NCBI GenBank assembly: GCA_035294145.1
Contig: DATGLL010000297.1
Coordinates: forward strand, 1 to 51,169
Direction of reading: 5' to 3'
Length of the DNA: 51,169 bases
Origin: CADDZO01 sp035294145
Lineage (GTDB): Bacteria; Chloroflexota; Dormibacteria; Dormibacterales; Dormibacteraceae
Position 1 is the stretch's first letter. Every line of letters begins with the position of its first letter. Shown piece by piece: positions 23,980-32,500 of the stretch. The notes beneath the pieces were generated by a model. That model did no database searches. It was not told the DNA's origin and was given only the letters and a program-made list of their open reading frames with translations. Made by a program: the position numbers and the translations under genes.

Positions 23980-24831
23980 CTACCCCTCCTCTTTTCTGTC
24001 ACTAGTATCCACGACCGTGGCAGAATCTGCAATAGATCGATAGAATCGCTCGGCTGGCTCCCGCAGCCGCCGGTTGTACTCCAAGAAGGCGGCGCGGGCG
24101 GCATGCCCGACCCAGGAGCGGGGGAGCAGCGCCTCCGGCAGGTCTGGGTCGCTGAAGGGGAAGCGCCGGAACTCATGGGTGAGGAGGAAGCGCCGGCGGA
24201 AGGCCTCACGCTCGTCGAGGTCCCCAGCGCGCCTGAGGTCTCGACGGGTCCGCTTCAAGAAGTCGGCGTAGCGGCGCTCCAGGTCGGTGAGGTCCCAGGC
24301 CCGGGCCACGATCTGGGCCGGGTCGAGAGGCCACTCGAGCGTGCCGTAGTGCATGGTGACCTCCTGCTCCACCCCGTAGCGGCGGATGAGGTCGCGCACC
24401 TCGTGGCGGAGGTCGTGAGGGGTGACGAAGAGCCCGTTGCCGAGCGAACCGAGGCCGAGGAAGCTCAGGCCCTGTCGCAGCCGGTCGCGTTGGCCGCGAC
24501 GTGGCTCGGGGAGAGAGTAGGAGACGAGCAGCCAACGGCCGTCCCAGCAGGGCTGCCGGCTGCCGTAGATCCGGTTGGTCCCCTCCTCGATCAGCTCCAG
24601 CCCCCGCGGGCTGAGCGCGTAACGCGGCGGCCCGCCCTTGCGACGGGCGACCAGCCAGCCCTCCCTGGTCATGCGCGAGAGGGCGGAGCGCAGGGCGTTC
24701 CCGGAGACACCGAGCTCCTCGGCGACTCGCACCAACGCCCCTACCCTGACCTCCTCTTGGCCCAGCGGCCGGACGTAGTCGCCGTAGAGGGTGAAGAGCA
24801 AGGAGCGCGGGTTGAGCGGCGCCGGGGCCAT
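23980..24831 (-). CDS. paaX: PaaX-family transcriptional repressor
   Basis: 283 aa. N-terminal winged helix (PRSLLFTLYGDYVRP, LGVSGNALRSALSRMTREGWL, RRKGGPPRYALSPRGLELIEEG) is followed by the Cas2-like PaaX central domain (WDGRWLLVSYSLPEPRRGQRDRLRQGLSFLGLG, in part) and a C-terminal helical domain (LTHEFRRFPFSDPDLPEALLP). PaaX represses phenylacetate genes and is released by phenylacetyl-CoA. It is the first gene of the operon it is expected to control. ATG 24831 is supported by a TAGATT -10-like box ending 8 nt upstream and by alignment of the HTH; the longer upstream reading is Arg/Pro-rich. Confidence 0.9.
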   Translation of the reverse strand: MAPAPLNPRSLLFTLYGDYVRPLGQEEVRVGALVRVAEELGVSGNALRSALSRMTREGWLVARRKGGPPRYALSPRGLELIEEGTNRIYGSRQPCWDGRWLLVSYSLPEPRRGQRDRLRQGLSFLGLGSLGNGLFVTPHDLRHEVRDLIRRYGVEQEVTMHYGTLEWPLDPAQIVARAWDLTDLERRYADFLKRTRRDLRRAGDLDEREAFRRRFLLTHEFRRFPFSDPDLPEALLPRSWVGHAARAAFLEYNRRLREPAERFYRSIADSATVVDTSDRKEEG

Positions 24832-24839
24832 CAGCAGCA

Positions 24840-24845
24840 AATCTA
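24840..24845 (-). promoter_or_regulatory. -10 box TAGATT of the paa operon
   Basis: TAGATT on the minus strand ends 8 nt before the paaX ATG with no Shine-Dalgarno sequence between, consistent with a leaderless transcript. No -35 match. Confidence 0.45.
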
Positions 24846-24898
24846 TCCCGACGCCGGCCGGTACGCGGTCGCCGTCCGAGGGCCGGGTGGCCCGTTGG

Positions 24899-24904
24899 TA
24901 GAAT
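24899..24904 (+). promoter_or_regulatory. Probable -10 box TAGAAT of tRNA-His
   Basis: TAGAAT ends 40 nt before the tRNA 5' end; the upstream -35 region has no clear match. Confidence 0.35.
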
Positions 24905-24944
24905 GCACCTGCCCGGGGCCGCTTCACTTCCCGGGGCGCGACCC

Positions 24945-25023
24945 GGTGGCTATAGCTCAGCCCGGTTAGAGCACCAGACTGTGGATCTGGGTGTCGAGGG
25001 TTCGAATCCCTCTAGCCACCCCA
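24945..25023 (+). tRNA. tRNA-His (anticodon GTG)
   Basis: Full cloverleaf: acceptor stem GTGGCTA/TAGCCAC, D-arm GCTC...GAGC, anticodon arm CCAGA-CTGTGGA-TCTGG with GTG at the centre, and T-arm GAGGG-TTCGAAT-CCCTC. The extra 5' G-1 of histidine tRNAs (24945) faces C73 (25020), and the CCA end is encoded (25021-25023). It reads divergently from paaX. Confidence 0.95.
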
Positions 25024-25670
25024 GCAGCTTCCGGCACGCCCCCGTGCGGTCAGGGGTGTCGTCACGTCACCGCGAGATCCTCCCCGCCGTGCCCTCCGGT
25101 CTGGCCACGATCGTGCCCCCACTGCGGCCGGCCGCCTGCGTCGCCCTTGGCGGGCATCGCTCCGATGGGCCACGGGCGGTCCCTGGGCGCTGGCCACGCG
25201 CTGGCCCCGTGTTTGTGGCCGGCGACAGCCGGCGTCGACCTGCTCCCCCCGGGCTGGGCGGTCCCGGCCTCGGTGGGGCGCGATTGCCGGTCCGGCAGCC
25301 GGCGCAGGTCGAGGAGATGGACGACCTCCGGGGCCTCGCCCGAGGCCGTCTCCCCGGAGACGGTTGAGAGGACTACGGACCTCGAAGGCCCCGACGCCGT
25401 GCGGCCACCGCGGCGCCGGGGGCGTGAAGGTTCGCGGACTCACCAGGTCAGCGCCGCGAATCCAGCGCCGCCCCGGCCGAGACGACGGTTTCGCCTATGG
25501 CACCACCTCCTCGGCGAGAGGCGCGGCCGGCCGTGCTCAGGCGGGTGGGTCCTTCGAGCAACGTCGAGGGATTGGTCGAACCCCGGGGTCACCCGACGGC
25601 GGGCGGCGATCCGACCGTTCATAGGATGAGCGAATTCACGGCAGGCGATCGGTTGTAGGAGGTCCGAAAG
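25024..25670. other. 647-bp gene-free stretch between tRNA-His and the GH15 gene
   Basis: Six-frame reading gives only Arg/Pro/Gly-rich translations without recognisable motifs. A tRNA 3' flank is a common integration site, but I find no second copy of the tRNA end and no integrase. The last 50 bases hold a TAGGAT box (25623-25628) and the GH15 Shine-Dalgarno sequence. Confidence 0.45.
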
Positions 25671-27572
25671 ATGACGCCGACGACCCAAGCCGTCACCAGG
25701 CCGACGGTGGCCAGGGAGCGCAGGCTACGGTACCCGCCGATCGCCGATCACGGCCTGATCGGGGACCTGCAGACCTCAGCCCTCGTCGCCGCCGATGGCA
25801 CCGTCGATTGGTTCTGCTGTCCCCGCTTCGACTCGCCCAGCGTGTTCGCGTCCCTGCTCGACCACGAACGTGGCGGCTACTTCCAGGTCGCTCCGGATCA
25901 GGGCGACTACGTGACCAGGCAGCTGTACCTCCCGGACTCGGCGGTGCTCGTCACCCGATTCATGAGCGAGGACGGCGTTGGGGAGGTCCTCGACTTCATG
26001 CCCGTCGAGGAACCCGAGACGCCCACCCGTCATCACCGGCTGGTCCGGGTCATTCGGGTCGTGCGCGGCACGATGCGGTTTGTCGTCGAATGCGCACCGC
26101 GCTTCGACTACGGGCGGGCGTCGCATCGCCTCCACCTCGGCAACGGGGGCGCTGCCTTCCGCTCCTCCGACCTGCAGCTCGGCCTCCGTTCCACCGTCCC
26201 GCTCCAGCGCCGAGGTGAGGACGTGCGCGGCGAGGTCTCCCTCGGCGAGGGCCAGGTAGCGGGCGTGGTGCTGGAGTCAGACCCTGATGGCCCGCTCCGA
26301 GCTGTCACTCCAGAGGAGGTCCGGGACCTGTTCGACGCCACCGTCGCCCACTGGAGGTCCTGGCTGAACCGCTCGACCTACACCGGTCGCTGGCGCGAGA
26401 TCGTCTCTCGGTCGGCCATGACCCTGCGACTGATGACCTACGCGCCGACGGGAGCGCTGGTGGCGGCCCCCACGGCCGGCCTGCCCGAGCAGCTGGGCGG
26501 CCAGCGAAACTGGGACTACCGCTTCACCTGGGTGCGCGATGCATCGTTCTCCATCTACGCCCTGCTCGGCCTCGGCTACACGCATGAGGCGGTGAAGTTC
26601 CTCCGGTGGATGAGCGCCCGCGTGGAGGAAGCGGCGGGCACCGACTCGGGGCCGCTCAAGATCATGTACCGGATCGACGGCTCGTCCGACCTCAGGGAGG
26701 AGACCCTCGAGCACCTCGAGGGCTATCGGGGCTCGCGGCCGGTGCGGATCGGCAATGGCGCCGCCGACCAGCTGCAGCTCGACATCTACGGCGAGGCGAT
26801 GGACTCCCTGTTCCACGGGGAGCAGATGGGCCTCCGGGTCGGACACCCCGGTTGGGAGAAGCTCAACCAGCTCATGGACTGGCTGGTCGCCAACTGGGAT
26901 CAGCCCGACGAAGGGATCTGGGAGACCCGTGGTGGCCGCAAGCACTTCACCTACGGGCGCCTCATGTGCTGGGTGGCCCTGGACCGGATGATCAGGATCG
27001 CCCGCGATCGTGGGTTCCCGGCCGACCTCGCGCGTCTCGTCGCCGAGCGTGACCGGATCTACCGGCAGATCGTGGAGCGCGGCTGGAATCCGCAAAAGGG
27101 CGCCTTCGTCCAGCACTACGAGAGCGACGTCCTGGATGCAGCGGTGCTGCTCATGCCGCTGGTGGGCTTCGCCTCACCACTCGACCCGATGTGGCAATCC
27201 ACCCTGCGTGCGATCGACCGGGAGCTGGTCTCGGACAGCCTCGTCTACCGCTACGATCCCAACGCATCGCCGGACGGTCTGCCTGGCGAAGAGGGGACCT
27301 TCTCCATCTGCACCTTCTGGTACATCGACGCCCTGGCCCGCTCTGGCCGGCTCGAGGACGCGCGCCTCGTCTTCGAGAAGATGCTGACCTACGCCAACCA
27401 CCTGGGCCTGTACTCGGAGGAGATCGGGCCCAGTGGGGAGCAGCTGGGCAACTTCCCCCAGGCGTTCAGCCACCTGGCGCTGATCAATGCCGCGATCAAC
27501 CTCGACTTCCAGCTCGACCACGGTGCGGGCTCCGTGGACGTCCTCCACCGGGCCGGGAGCAGCGTCTCGTAG
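25671..27572 (+). CDS. Glycoside hydrolase family 15 protein (glucoamylase/trehalase type)
   Basis: 633 aa. N-terminal beta-sandwich (YPPIADHGLIGDLQTSALVAADGTVDWFCCPRFDSPSVF, in part) and an (alpha/alpha)6 barrel. Catalytic-domain blocks: WDYRFTWVRDASFSIYALLGLG, GAADQLQLDIYGEAMDSL, and YSEEIGPSGEQLGNFPQAFSHLALINAA (in part), where the second catalytic Glu is expected. This form with the N-terminal sandwich is shared by bacterial glucoamylase-like proteins and actinobacterial alpha,alpha-trehalases; I cannot separate the two by eye. No signal peptide, so cytosolic. TAGGAGGT lies 9 nt before the ATG, a strong ribosome-binding site. It is alone on its strand and converges with the CoA-ligase gene. 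Confidence 0.88.
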   Translation: MTPTTQAVTRPTVARERRLRYPPIADHGLIGDLQTSALVAADGTVDWFCCPRFDSPSVFASLLDHERGGYFQVAPDQGDYVTRQLYLPDSAVLVTRFMSEDGVGEVLDFMPVEEPETPTRHHRLVRVIRVVRGTMRFVVECAPRFDYGRASHRLHLGNGGAAFRSSDLQLGLRSTVPLQRRGEDVRGEVSLGEGQVAGVVLESDPDGPLRAVTPEEVRDLFDATVAHWRSWLNRSTYTGRWREIVSRSAMTLRLMTYAPTGALVAAPTAGLPEQLGGQRNWDYRFTWVRDASFSIYALLGLGYTHEAVKFLRWMSARVEEAAGTDSGPLKIMYRIDGSSDLREETLEHLEGYRGSRPVRIGNGAADQLQLDIYGEAMDSLFHGEQMGLRVGHPGWEKLNQLMDWLVANWDQPDEGIWETRGGRKHFTYGRLMCWVALDRMIRIARDRGFPADLARLVAERDRIYRQIVERGWNPQKGAFVQHYESDVLDAAVLLMPLVGFASPLDPMWQSTLRAIDRELVSDSLVYRYDPNASPDGLPGEEGTFSICTFWYIDALARSGRLEDARLVFEKMLTYANHLGLYSEEIGPSGEQLGNFPQAFSHLALINAAINLDFQLDHGAGSVDVLHRAGSSVS

Positions 27573-27651
27573 GTGGCTGGCGCCCCGTCGTCACCCGGAC
27601 GTGGGGCACGATCGACCCGGCGGGGTCGACGCGCTCGCCGACGGCGCCTCC

Positions 27652-29034
27652 TCAGCGCTCGTCCCGGACCCGCTTCGCCTTGAACTCGGTCTTGGGCAGC
27701 GATCCCGTCGGCACCACCTCGACGTCGGGTCGGACGTCGAACCGGGCCCGCATCTCGTCCACGATGCGTCGCACCACCGGAGCTGGGTCCGTCACCTCCT
27801 CTCGCACCTCGACCTGGAGGCGGAGCCGCTCGGCGCCACGGTCGGTCCGGTCGAGGACGATGAGGAACTCGTCGCCCAACTCGGGCATCCGCCGCAGCAG
27901 GTCCTCAACCGCGCTGGGGAAGAGGGTGACCCCGCGCACGTTCAGCATGTCGTCGACCCGACCGCTGAGACCCGGGCAGTGGAGATGCGTCCTGCCGCAC
28001 GGGCAGGGCTCGGTGGAGAGAGTCGTGAGGTCCCCGACCAGGAAGCGGACCTGCGGCGAGGCCTCGGAGCAGAGGTTGGTGATGACGACCAGGCCGGGGG
28101 TACCGGGCGGGACCGGCGCATGGGTCAGCGGGTCCACCGTCTCCACCAGGTGGGTGTCCTCCATGAAGTGAAGGGCGTGACCGCAGGTGTAGCCGCCGCA
28201 GGACGGCGCCGCCTCGGTGCAGCCGTAGAACTGGTGGATCTCGACCTCACCCCAGGCCTCGCGGATGCGAGCCTGGGTCGCCTCGGGGCAGGGCTCACCG
28301 AGGCAGATCAGCATCCGGACGCCGCTCCGGCGCGGGTCATGGTGCATCTCGCGGAGCACCCCGGCCAGGAAGAGGGCGAAAGAGGGGGTCGCCGCCACGA
28401 CCGTTGGCCGATAGGTCGCTACGGCGGCAGCCCTGGCCCGGGAGTCCATCCCCCCGCTCGGGATGACTGGGACCTCGAGCCGGTTGAGCGCGTAGAGCAT
28501 CCCCCACATGGCCACGTGAGGACCGTAGCCGAAGCAGAGAATGGCCCGATCCCCGGGCCTGACGCCCATGGCCCAGAGCGCCCGGGCGTTGGTCCAGGTC
28601 CACATCTCCCGGTCGAAGCTGGTGTACCGGAAGGGGCGAGGCTGGGCGGTCGTGCCGGAGGTGGTGAACATCATCCAGCCGTGACGGTTCCAGTAGTCGT
28701 CGTCAACGGCTGTGTACTCCCCGAACGGCGGCTTGCCGGCCACGTCCAGGCTCATCTCCTCCTTCGTCGTCAGCGGCAGTCGGGAGAGGTCGTCGAGCGA
28801 GCGGATGTCGGAGGGGTCGATGCCGGCGGCGTCGAGCTTGCGGCGATAGAACGGGGAGTGCTCGTAGAGGTAGCGGACCGCCAGCTGCAGCTTCTGCCCT
28901 TGCACCTCTCGGAGGCGCTCGCGGGGCATCCGATCGTACTCCGGGCACCAGAAGCGGTCGTCGGCTGGCGCCTCACGGTGACAGACGTGCGAGGTCAGCA
29001 GCGAGCGCCAGCGTTGCCTGAGTTCCATGCTCAT
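27652..29034 (-). CDS. Phenylacetate-CoA ligase-like AMP-forming enzyme
   Basis: 460 aa ANL-superfamily protein of the PaaK branch. Seen: YLYEHSPFYRRKLDAAGIDPSDI, the phosphate loop TTSGTTAQPRPF, the adenine region FYGCTEAAPSCGGY, a Cys-rich segment PCPCGRTHLHCPGLSGRVDDMLNVRGVTLFPSAVEDLL (in part) with the hinge, and the terminal Lys region LPKTEFKAKRV. It adenylates a carboxylic acid, probably aromatic, and forms its CoA thioester. It could feed the paa operon 3 kb away, but it is coupled instead to a MetE-like gene (TGATG overlap at 29034), and its acid is unknown. Start ATG 29034; ATG 29028 is an alternative. Confidence 0.85.
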   Translation of the reverse strand: MSMELRQRWRSLLTSHVCHREAPADDRFWCPEYDRMPRERLREVQGQKLQLAVRYLYEHSPFYRRKLDAAGIDPSDIRSLDDLSRLPLTTKEEMSLDVAGKPPFGEYTAVDDDYWNRHGWMMFTTSGTTAQPRPFRYTSFDREMWTWTNARALWAMGVRPGDRAILCFGYGPHVAMWGMLYALNRLEVPVIPSGGMDSRARAAAVATYRPTVVAATPSFALFLAGVLREMHHDPRRSGVRMLICLGEPCPEATQARIREAWGEVEIHQFYGCTEAAPSCGGYTCGHALHFMEDTHLVETVDPLTHAPVPPGTPGLVVITNLCSEASPQVRFLVGDLTTLSTEPCPCGRTHLHCPGLSGRVDDMLNVRGVTLFPSAVEDLLRRMPELGDEFLIVLDRTDRGAERLRLQVEVREEVTDPAPVVRRIVDEMRARFDVRPDVEVVPTGSLPKTEFKAKRVRDER

Positions 29035-30065
29035 CACGTCACCTCCCTCCTGACGATCTCGGCACCGGCCGTCAGCGCTTGGAGCTTGTGGACGGCAAGC
29101 CAACGAGGGGTCTCCCAGAGCCCGCAGTCGGGCACGGCCCAGACCCGCTCCGCTGGCAGGTGGGCGAGGACCTGGCGCAGGCGGTCGGCGACCTCCTCCG
29201 GCCGCTCGCGGTGGTAGCTCTTGACGTCGATCACCCCCGCCCCCAGGTCCTGGGGCAGCTCCGCCCGTGCGAACTCCGACACCTCGGCCATCTCCCGGTT
29301 GGCGAACTCCAAGAAGAGGACGTCCGCCCGGGCGTCGCGGAGCCCGGGGAGGAGCTGTCGATAGCTGCGGGGCGAATGCGGTCGGCCGCGGAGGTTGCCG
29401 AAGCAGAGGTGGAGGCCGATCAGCGCCTCCACCCCCTCCACCGTCCGGTTGAACAGCTCCACGAGATACGAGGGGGAGGCCCAGGAGGCGGCGTGCGAGG
29501 ACTCGTCCACCTGGACGAACCGGCAGCCGGCCGCGACCAACCGTCGCAGCTCCGCGTTGACGATCCCGGCCAGGTCCCAGAGCAGCTCCTCGCGGCCCCG
29601 GTAGCCCCCCACCAGCCGCATCGGCTGGCTGAGGGTGAGCGGTCCCGGGCAGGCCACCTTCACCAATCGTCGGCTCCGGCTCGTGGCGAACTCGAACTCG
29701 GGCACGGTGCCCAGCCCCTCGGGCGCGCTCAACCGCTCCTCGACCTCGTAGATGGGGGTCGAGTCGTAGAGGTACGGGCCCAGGCGACGCCGAGGCGGCT
29801 GGGCCCGAAGACCGCGAAGGCGCGCGTAGAAGGAGAGGATGAAGTCGTGGCGCCGGACCTCGCCGTCGCTGACCACGGCGAGGCCGGCCCGCTCCTGGTC
29901 CAAGATGGCCAGCTGGGAAGCGTCCTCGATCACCTCCCTGAGGTCGGTCTCGCCCAGCTCGCCGGCCCTGATCCGCTCCAGAGCGATCAGGTAGATGGCG
30001 GGGAGGGCATGGCTACCGATGGGAGCGGCCGGGATCAGGCCCAGCTCGGGACAGCGCCGGGTCAC
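29034..30065 (-). CDS. MetE-like (cobalamin-independent methionine synthase family) methyl/alkyl transferase
   Basis: 343 aa, resembling the catalytic C-terminal half of MetE. Zinc-site residues are visible in LHLCFGN (His-x-Cys) and PDCGLWETPRW (Cys), and the substrate-site acid in FVQVDESSHA (VDEP in true MetE). Stand-alone proteins of this kind move methyl or alkyl groups to thiols; some act on corrinoid proteins or coenzyme M, many are uncharacterised. The gene begins with GTG preceded by GGCGAGG and overlaps the CoA-ligase start, so the two products probably work in one route. A decayed relative lies 1.6 kb upstream (see pseudogene). Precise reaction unknown. Confidence 0.75.
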   Translation of the reverse strand: MTRRCPELGLIPAAPIGSHALPAIYLIALERIRAGELGETDLREVIEDASQLAILDQERAGLAVVSDGEVRRHDFILSFYARLRGLRAQPPRRRLGPYLYDSTPIYEVEERLSAPEGLGTVPEFEFATSRSRRLVKVACPGPLTLSQPMRLVGGYRGREELLWDLAGIVNAELRRLVAAGCRFVQVDESSHAASWASPSYLVELFNRTVEGVEALIGLHLCFGNLRGRPHSPRSYRQLLPGLRDARADVLFLEFANREMAEVSEFARAELPQDLGAGVIDVKSYHRERPEEVADRLRQVLAHLPAERVWAVPDCGLWETPRWLAVHKLQALTAGAEIVRREVT

Positions 30066-30168
30066 CGCCTCGCCCTGCCCCCTGGCGGTTCGGGGAGGCG
30101 CCGGCCCGGTTCGGCCTCGAGCCAGCCCCCTTCGCCTGCCTCCGCCCCCCGTCCTCGAGGGCGCGCGA

Positions 30169-31383
30169 TCAGAAGTGGAGGGGCTGGCCGCACCTCATGC
30201 TCTCCAGCGCGTAGATGTACATCCCGGCCGACCACGCCTGCAGCTCCCGGCCCATCGGCCGCCCCGTCTCCCCGTGGAGCCACTCGTTGAACTCCCACTC
30301 CTGGGTCTTGCCCTGGCGGTTGGCCTCGGCCAACCGCACCAGCTCCCGCTCCGCGGCCTCGCGCCGGCCCGCCTTGATCAGGGCGGCCACGTAGAAGCCA
30401 CCGATGAACGGCCAGATGCCGCCGTTGTGGTAGTGGTTCGGGATGTTCAGGTTCCGGTTGAGGTAGTAGTCCCGCCAGTCGCGGTCCCCGGGGAGGATGA
30501 CCGGATAGAGGGCTTTGACGGGATACGGCGAGTGGACCCCTACCTCGTCGATGTAGTCGAGGATCAACGATGCCTGCCGCTGGTCGGCGATGTCGAACAG
30601 GATGGTCAGCAGGTTGCCGAGGCTGTCGAACCAGTGGCCGAGCGTCCGGAAGCCGACGTAGGGGAGGAAGTAGGGCCGCTCGCGAACCAGCGAGTGCTTG
30701 TAGCCGGCGAGGATGTCGTACTCCTCGTTGAGGAGGTCGCTCTTCTGCAGCTCCCGGTCCACGTCCACCCACAGCAGCTTCCGCACCGTTGCCCGGATCT
30801 CCTCAGAGGTATGGGCGTAGCGCTGGGCGGCCTCCGGGTCGAACCTGGCCGCCAAGCCGGCGGCGACCGCCAGCCCCCGACAGGAGACCGCGTTCGCGTA
30901 CAGCCCCCGCCCGCGCACGGCCAGGTGGTCCATCCAGTCGGCCCCCTCTTGCATGGCCAGGAGGCCGCTGTGATAGACATCCTGGGCGAGCAGCCACTCG
31001 CAGGTCCTCCGGATGTGCGGCCAGTGGCGTTCAAGGAACGCCTCGTCCTGGGTCGCCTCGAAGTAGAGATGATGGCCGATGAGGTACCAGGCGTTTCCGT
31101 CCATGTAGGCGCGAAAGTCCGTCCTTCGGTCCTTGATCACCACGTTTGATGGGATGCAGCCGGACTCGGCCTGATGGTCGCTGAGTGTTTCAAGGCTGCG
31201 ACGAAGCGCGGCTCTGATCTCGACATCATCGAGCAGAATGGCTCCGAGCAATGTGATCATGCTGTCCCTCGCCCAGATCTGGGGATAGCCACTGGCCAGA
31301 GCGGAGGCTTTGATACCCATTTGGTCGATGCAGGCGTGCAGCACTTGACACGCCTCTCGGTAGGCGATGTCCAGCATGTCCAT
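30169..31383 (-). CDS. (alpha/alpha)6-barrel glycosidase, GH100/amylo-1,6-glucosidase-like
   Basis: 404 aa. Barrel motifs: ASGYPQIWARDSMITLLGAIL near the N-terminus (with a probable catalytic Asp in WARDS), then DGNAWYLIGHHLYFEAT, and GDRDWRDYYLNRNLNIPNHYHNGGIWPFIGGFYVAAL (in part). The pattern fits neutral/alkaline invertases (GH100) and related glycogen-debranching-type enzymes; the exact sugar cannot be told. I prefer ATG 31383 (MDMLDIAYREAC) because TACAAT ends exactly 6 nt upstream, giving a leaderless mRNA; ATG 31443 would add 20 polar residues. Cytosolic, no signal. Together with the GH15 gene it suggests handling of an intracellular storage or compatible-solute sugar. Confidence 0.75.
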   Translation of the reverse strand: MDMLDIAYREACQVLHACIDQMGIKASALASGYPQIWARDSMITLLGAILLDDVEIRAALRRSLETLSDHQAESGCIPSNVVIKDRRTDFRAYMDGNAWYLIGHHLYFEATQDEAFLERHWPHIRRTCEWLLAQDVYHSGLLAMQEGADWMDHLAVRGRGLYANAVSCRGLAVAAGLAARFDPEAAQRYAHTSEEIRATVRKLLWVDVDRELQKSDLLNEEYDILAGYKHSLVRERPYFLPYVGFRTLGHWFDSLGNLLTILFDIADQRQASLILDYIDEVGVHSPYPVKALYPVILPGDRDWRDYYLNRNLNIPNHYHNGGIWPFIGGFYVAALIKAGRREAAERELVRLAEANRQGKTQEWEFNEWLHGETGRPMGRELQAWSAGMYIYALESMRCGQPLHF

Positions 31384-31389
31384 GCGCCG

Positions 31390-31395
31390 ATTGTA
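31390..31395 (-). promoter_or_regulatory. -10 box TACAAT of the GH100-like gene
   Basis: TACAAT on the minus strand ends 6 nt before ATG 31383, so the expected transcription start coincides with the start codon. Confidence 0.5.
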
Positions 31396-31599
31396 TCGCC
31401 GGCGCTCGATGGCAGAGACGGTGCGGTCGGACGGTGAGCCCATCCCCGATGGGGGGCCTGGCGAGAGCTGTGCCTCGCCTCACTCAGCGGGGCCAGCCTC
31501 GGCGGCGGCGTGGACGCACGGGAGCTCGATCGCCACCTCGGGACGACGGCCCCGGGAGGTGCCGCGCCCGGACGTGATCCCGAGCCTCGGCACGAGGCA

Positions 31600-32110
31600 T
31601 CTGGCCACGGCCATGCGACGTCGCGTCCCTGCGACGCCGTCCCTCACGTGCCCCAGGCCCGGGTGGGGCTCGGTCGGCTCCACGAGGTGCGTGGCGTCCA
31701 GGTCGCCGTGACAGAGATGGAGCCGGGCTCCGCCTCCGGGGCACGACCTTTGAGCGCCGGCCGAAGGCGTCGGCGAAGAGCTGCTCGATGGCCAAGAAGC
31801 GGGGCGCGTTGGGCCAGCGGCCGTCCCTCTGCAGCATCTCGCTGCCCGCGTCCCATTGCCGGGCGAGGTCGTGGTGGGGGGCAGCGTCCTCAAGACTCAC
31901 GCCTCCACGAGACCCTGCAGGATGCCCGCGCTCCTGGGCGTGGCCCAGCTCCCCGAAATGGCGCCCCCTGGGGTCGACCCCGTCCGCCAGCCGGAGCGGG
32001 AGGAGCTGGATCGGGGTGCCCCCGCCCACCGGGCTCGCCGTCGAGGACGCGCTTCAGGTGCGGCCCCGGCGCGAGCCAGCAGCCCAGCCCTGGCCCGAGC
32101 GTGCCATCGT
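31600..32110 (-). pseudogene. Decayed full-length MetE-like gene
   Basis: Family fragments appear in order but in different frames. GPHLKRVLDGEPGG (about 32072-32025, equivalent to GPHLRRIPDGETG) is followed in another frame by DGVDPRGRHFGELGHAQ and PHHDLARQWDAGSE (the IPHDDLAIQWD block). After a further shift near 31740 comes LHLCHGDLDATHLVEPTE (about 31722-31669), which holds the zinc-binding His-x-Cys. At least two frameshifts and probable internal deletions exclude a functional product. It is related to, but longer in type than, the intact MetE-like gene at 29.0-30.1 kb. Confidence 0.6.
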
Positions 32111-32320
32111 GGGCGAGCGCGTGGCGAGACGACCGATGGCGGGGGGCGGCGCTGACCCGGAGAGTCGAGGATGCACGACATTGCCGGGCAGGGATGCCTC
32201 GAGTCACGTCGCCTCGCGAGAACGGCGCGGACGTCCCCCCGAGCGCTCCGACCTTGCTCTCATCTCTCAATGTCAAGCCGTGCACATGTTCATTCTCAAG
32301 AAGGCTCAATTGTATGTGAG

Positions 32321-32341
32321 ATTGTCAAATGCCGAAACAAT
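32321..32341 (+). promoter_or_regulatory. Inverted repeat ATTGT-N11-ACAAT in AT-rich promoter region of the transporter
   Basis: ATTGT (32321-32325) and ACAAT (32337-32341) form an inverted repeat about 160 bp before the transporter start, within the most AT-rich 100 bp of the neighbourhood. A TTGTCA hexamer overlaps its left arm and TAGAGT lies downstream. A regulator cannot be named. Confidence 0.3.
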
Positions 32342-32500
32342 TTGGTGAATAGAGTGTCATTGCGGTGTCGACCACCTGGCTCCGAAACTGGTCCCAGATC
32401 GACCACGGACTGAACGTCCCGATCTGAACCTCGTGGGAGGCCCCGACCGGCACGGGGACTCCCACGACCAGCCCGTGGGCTCAGGGGGAAAGGAGCAGCA

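Larger units (their letters stand above)
31444..32500. other. 1.06-kb region between the GH100-like and MHS transporter genes
   Basis: Contains the MetE-like pseudogene and, at about 32265-32365, an unusually AT-rich stretch that probably holds the promoter and operator of the downstream transporter. No intact gene is seen. Confidence 0.5.

Noticed and set aside
24832..24927. N-terminal extension of PaaX
   Set aside because: Family alignment starts at MAPAPLNPRS and the -10-like box lies just before 24831.
25024..25670. Integration site or element remnant downstream of tRNA-His
   Set aside because: No direct repeat of the tRNA 3' end, no integrase or phage-like sequence found by eye.
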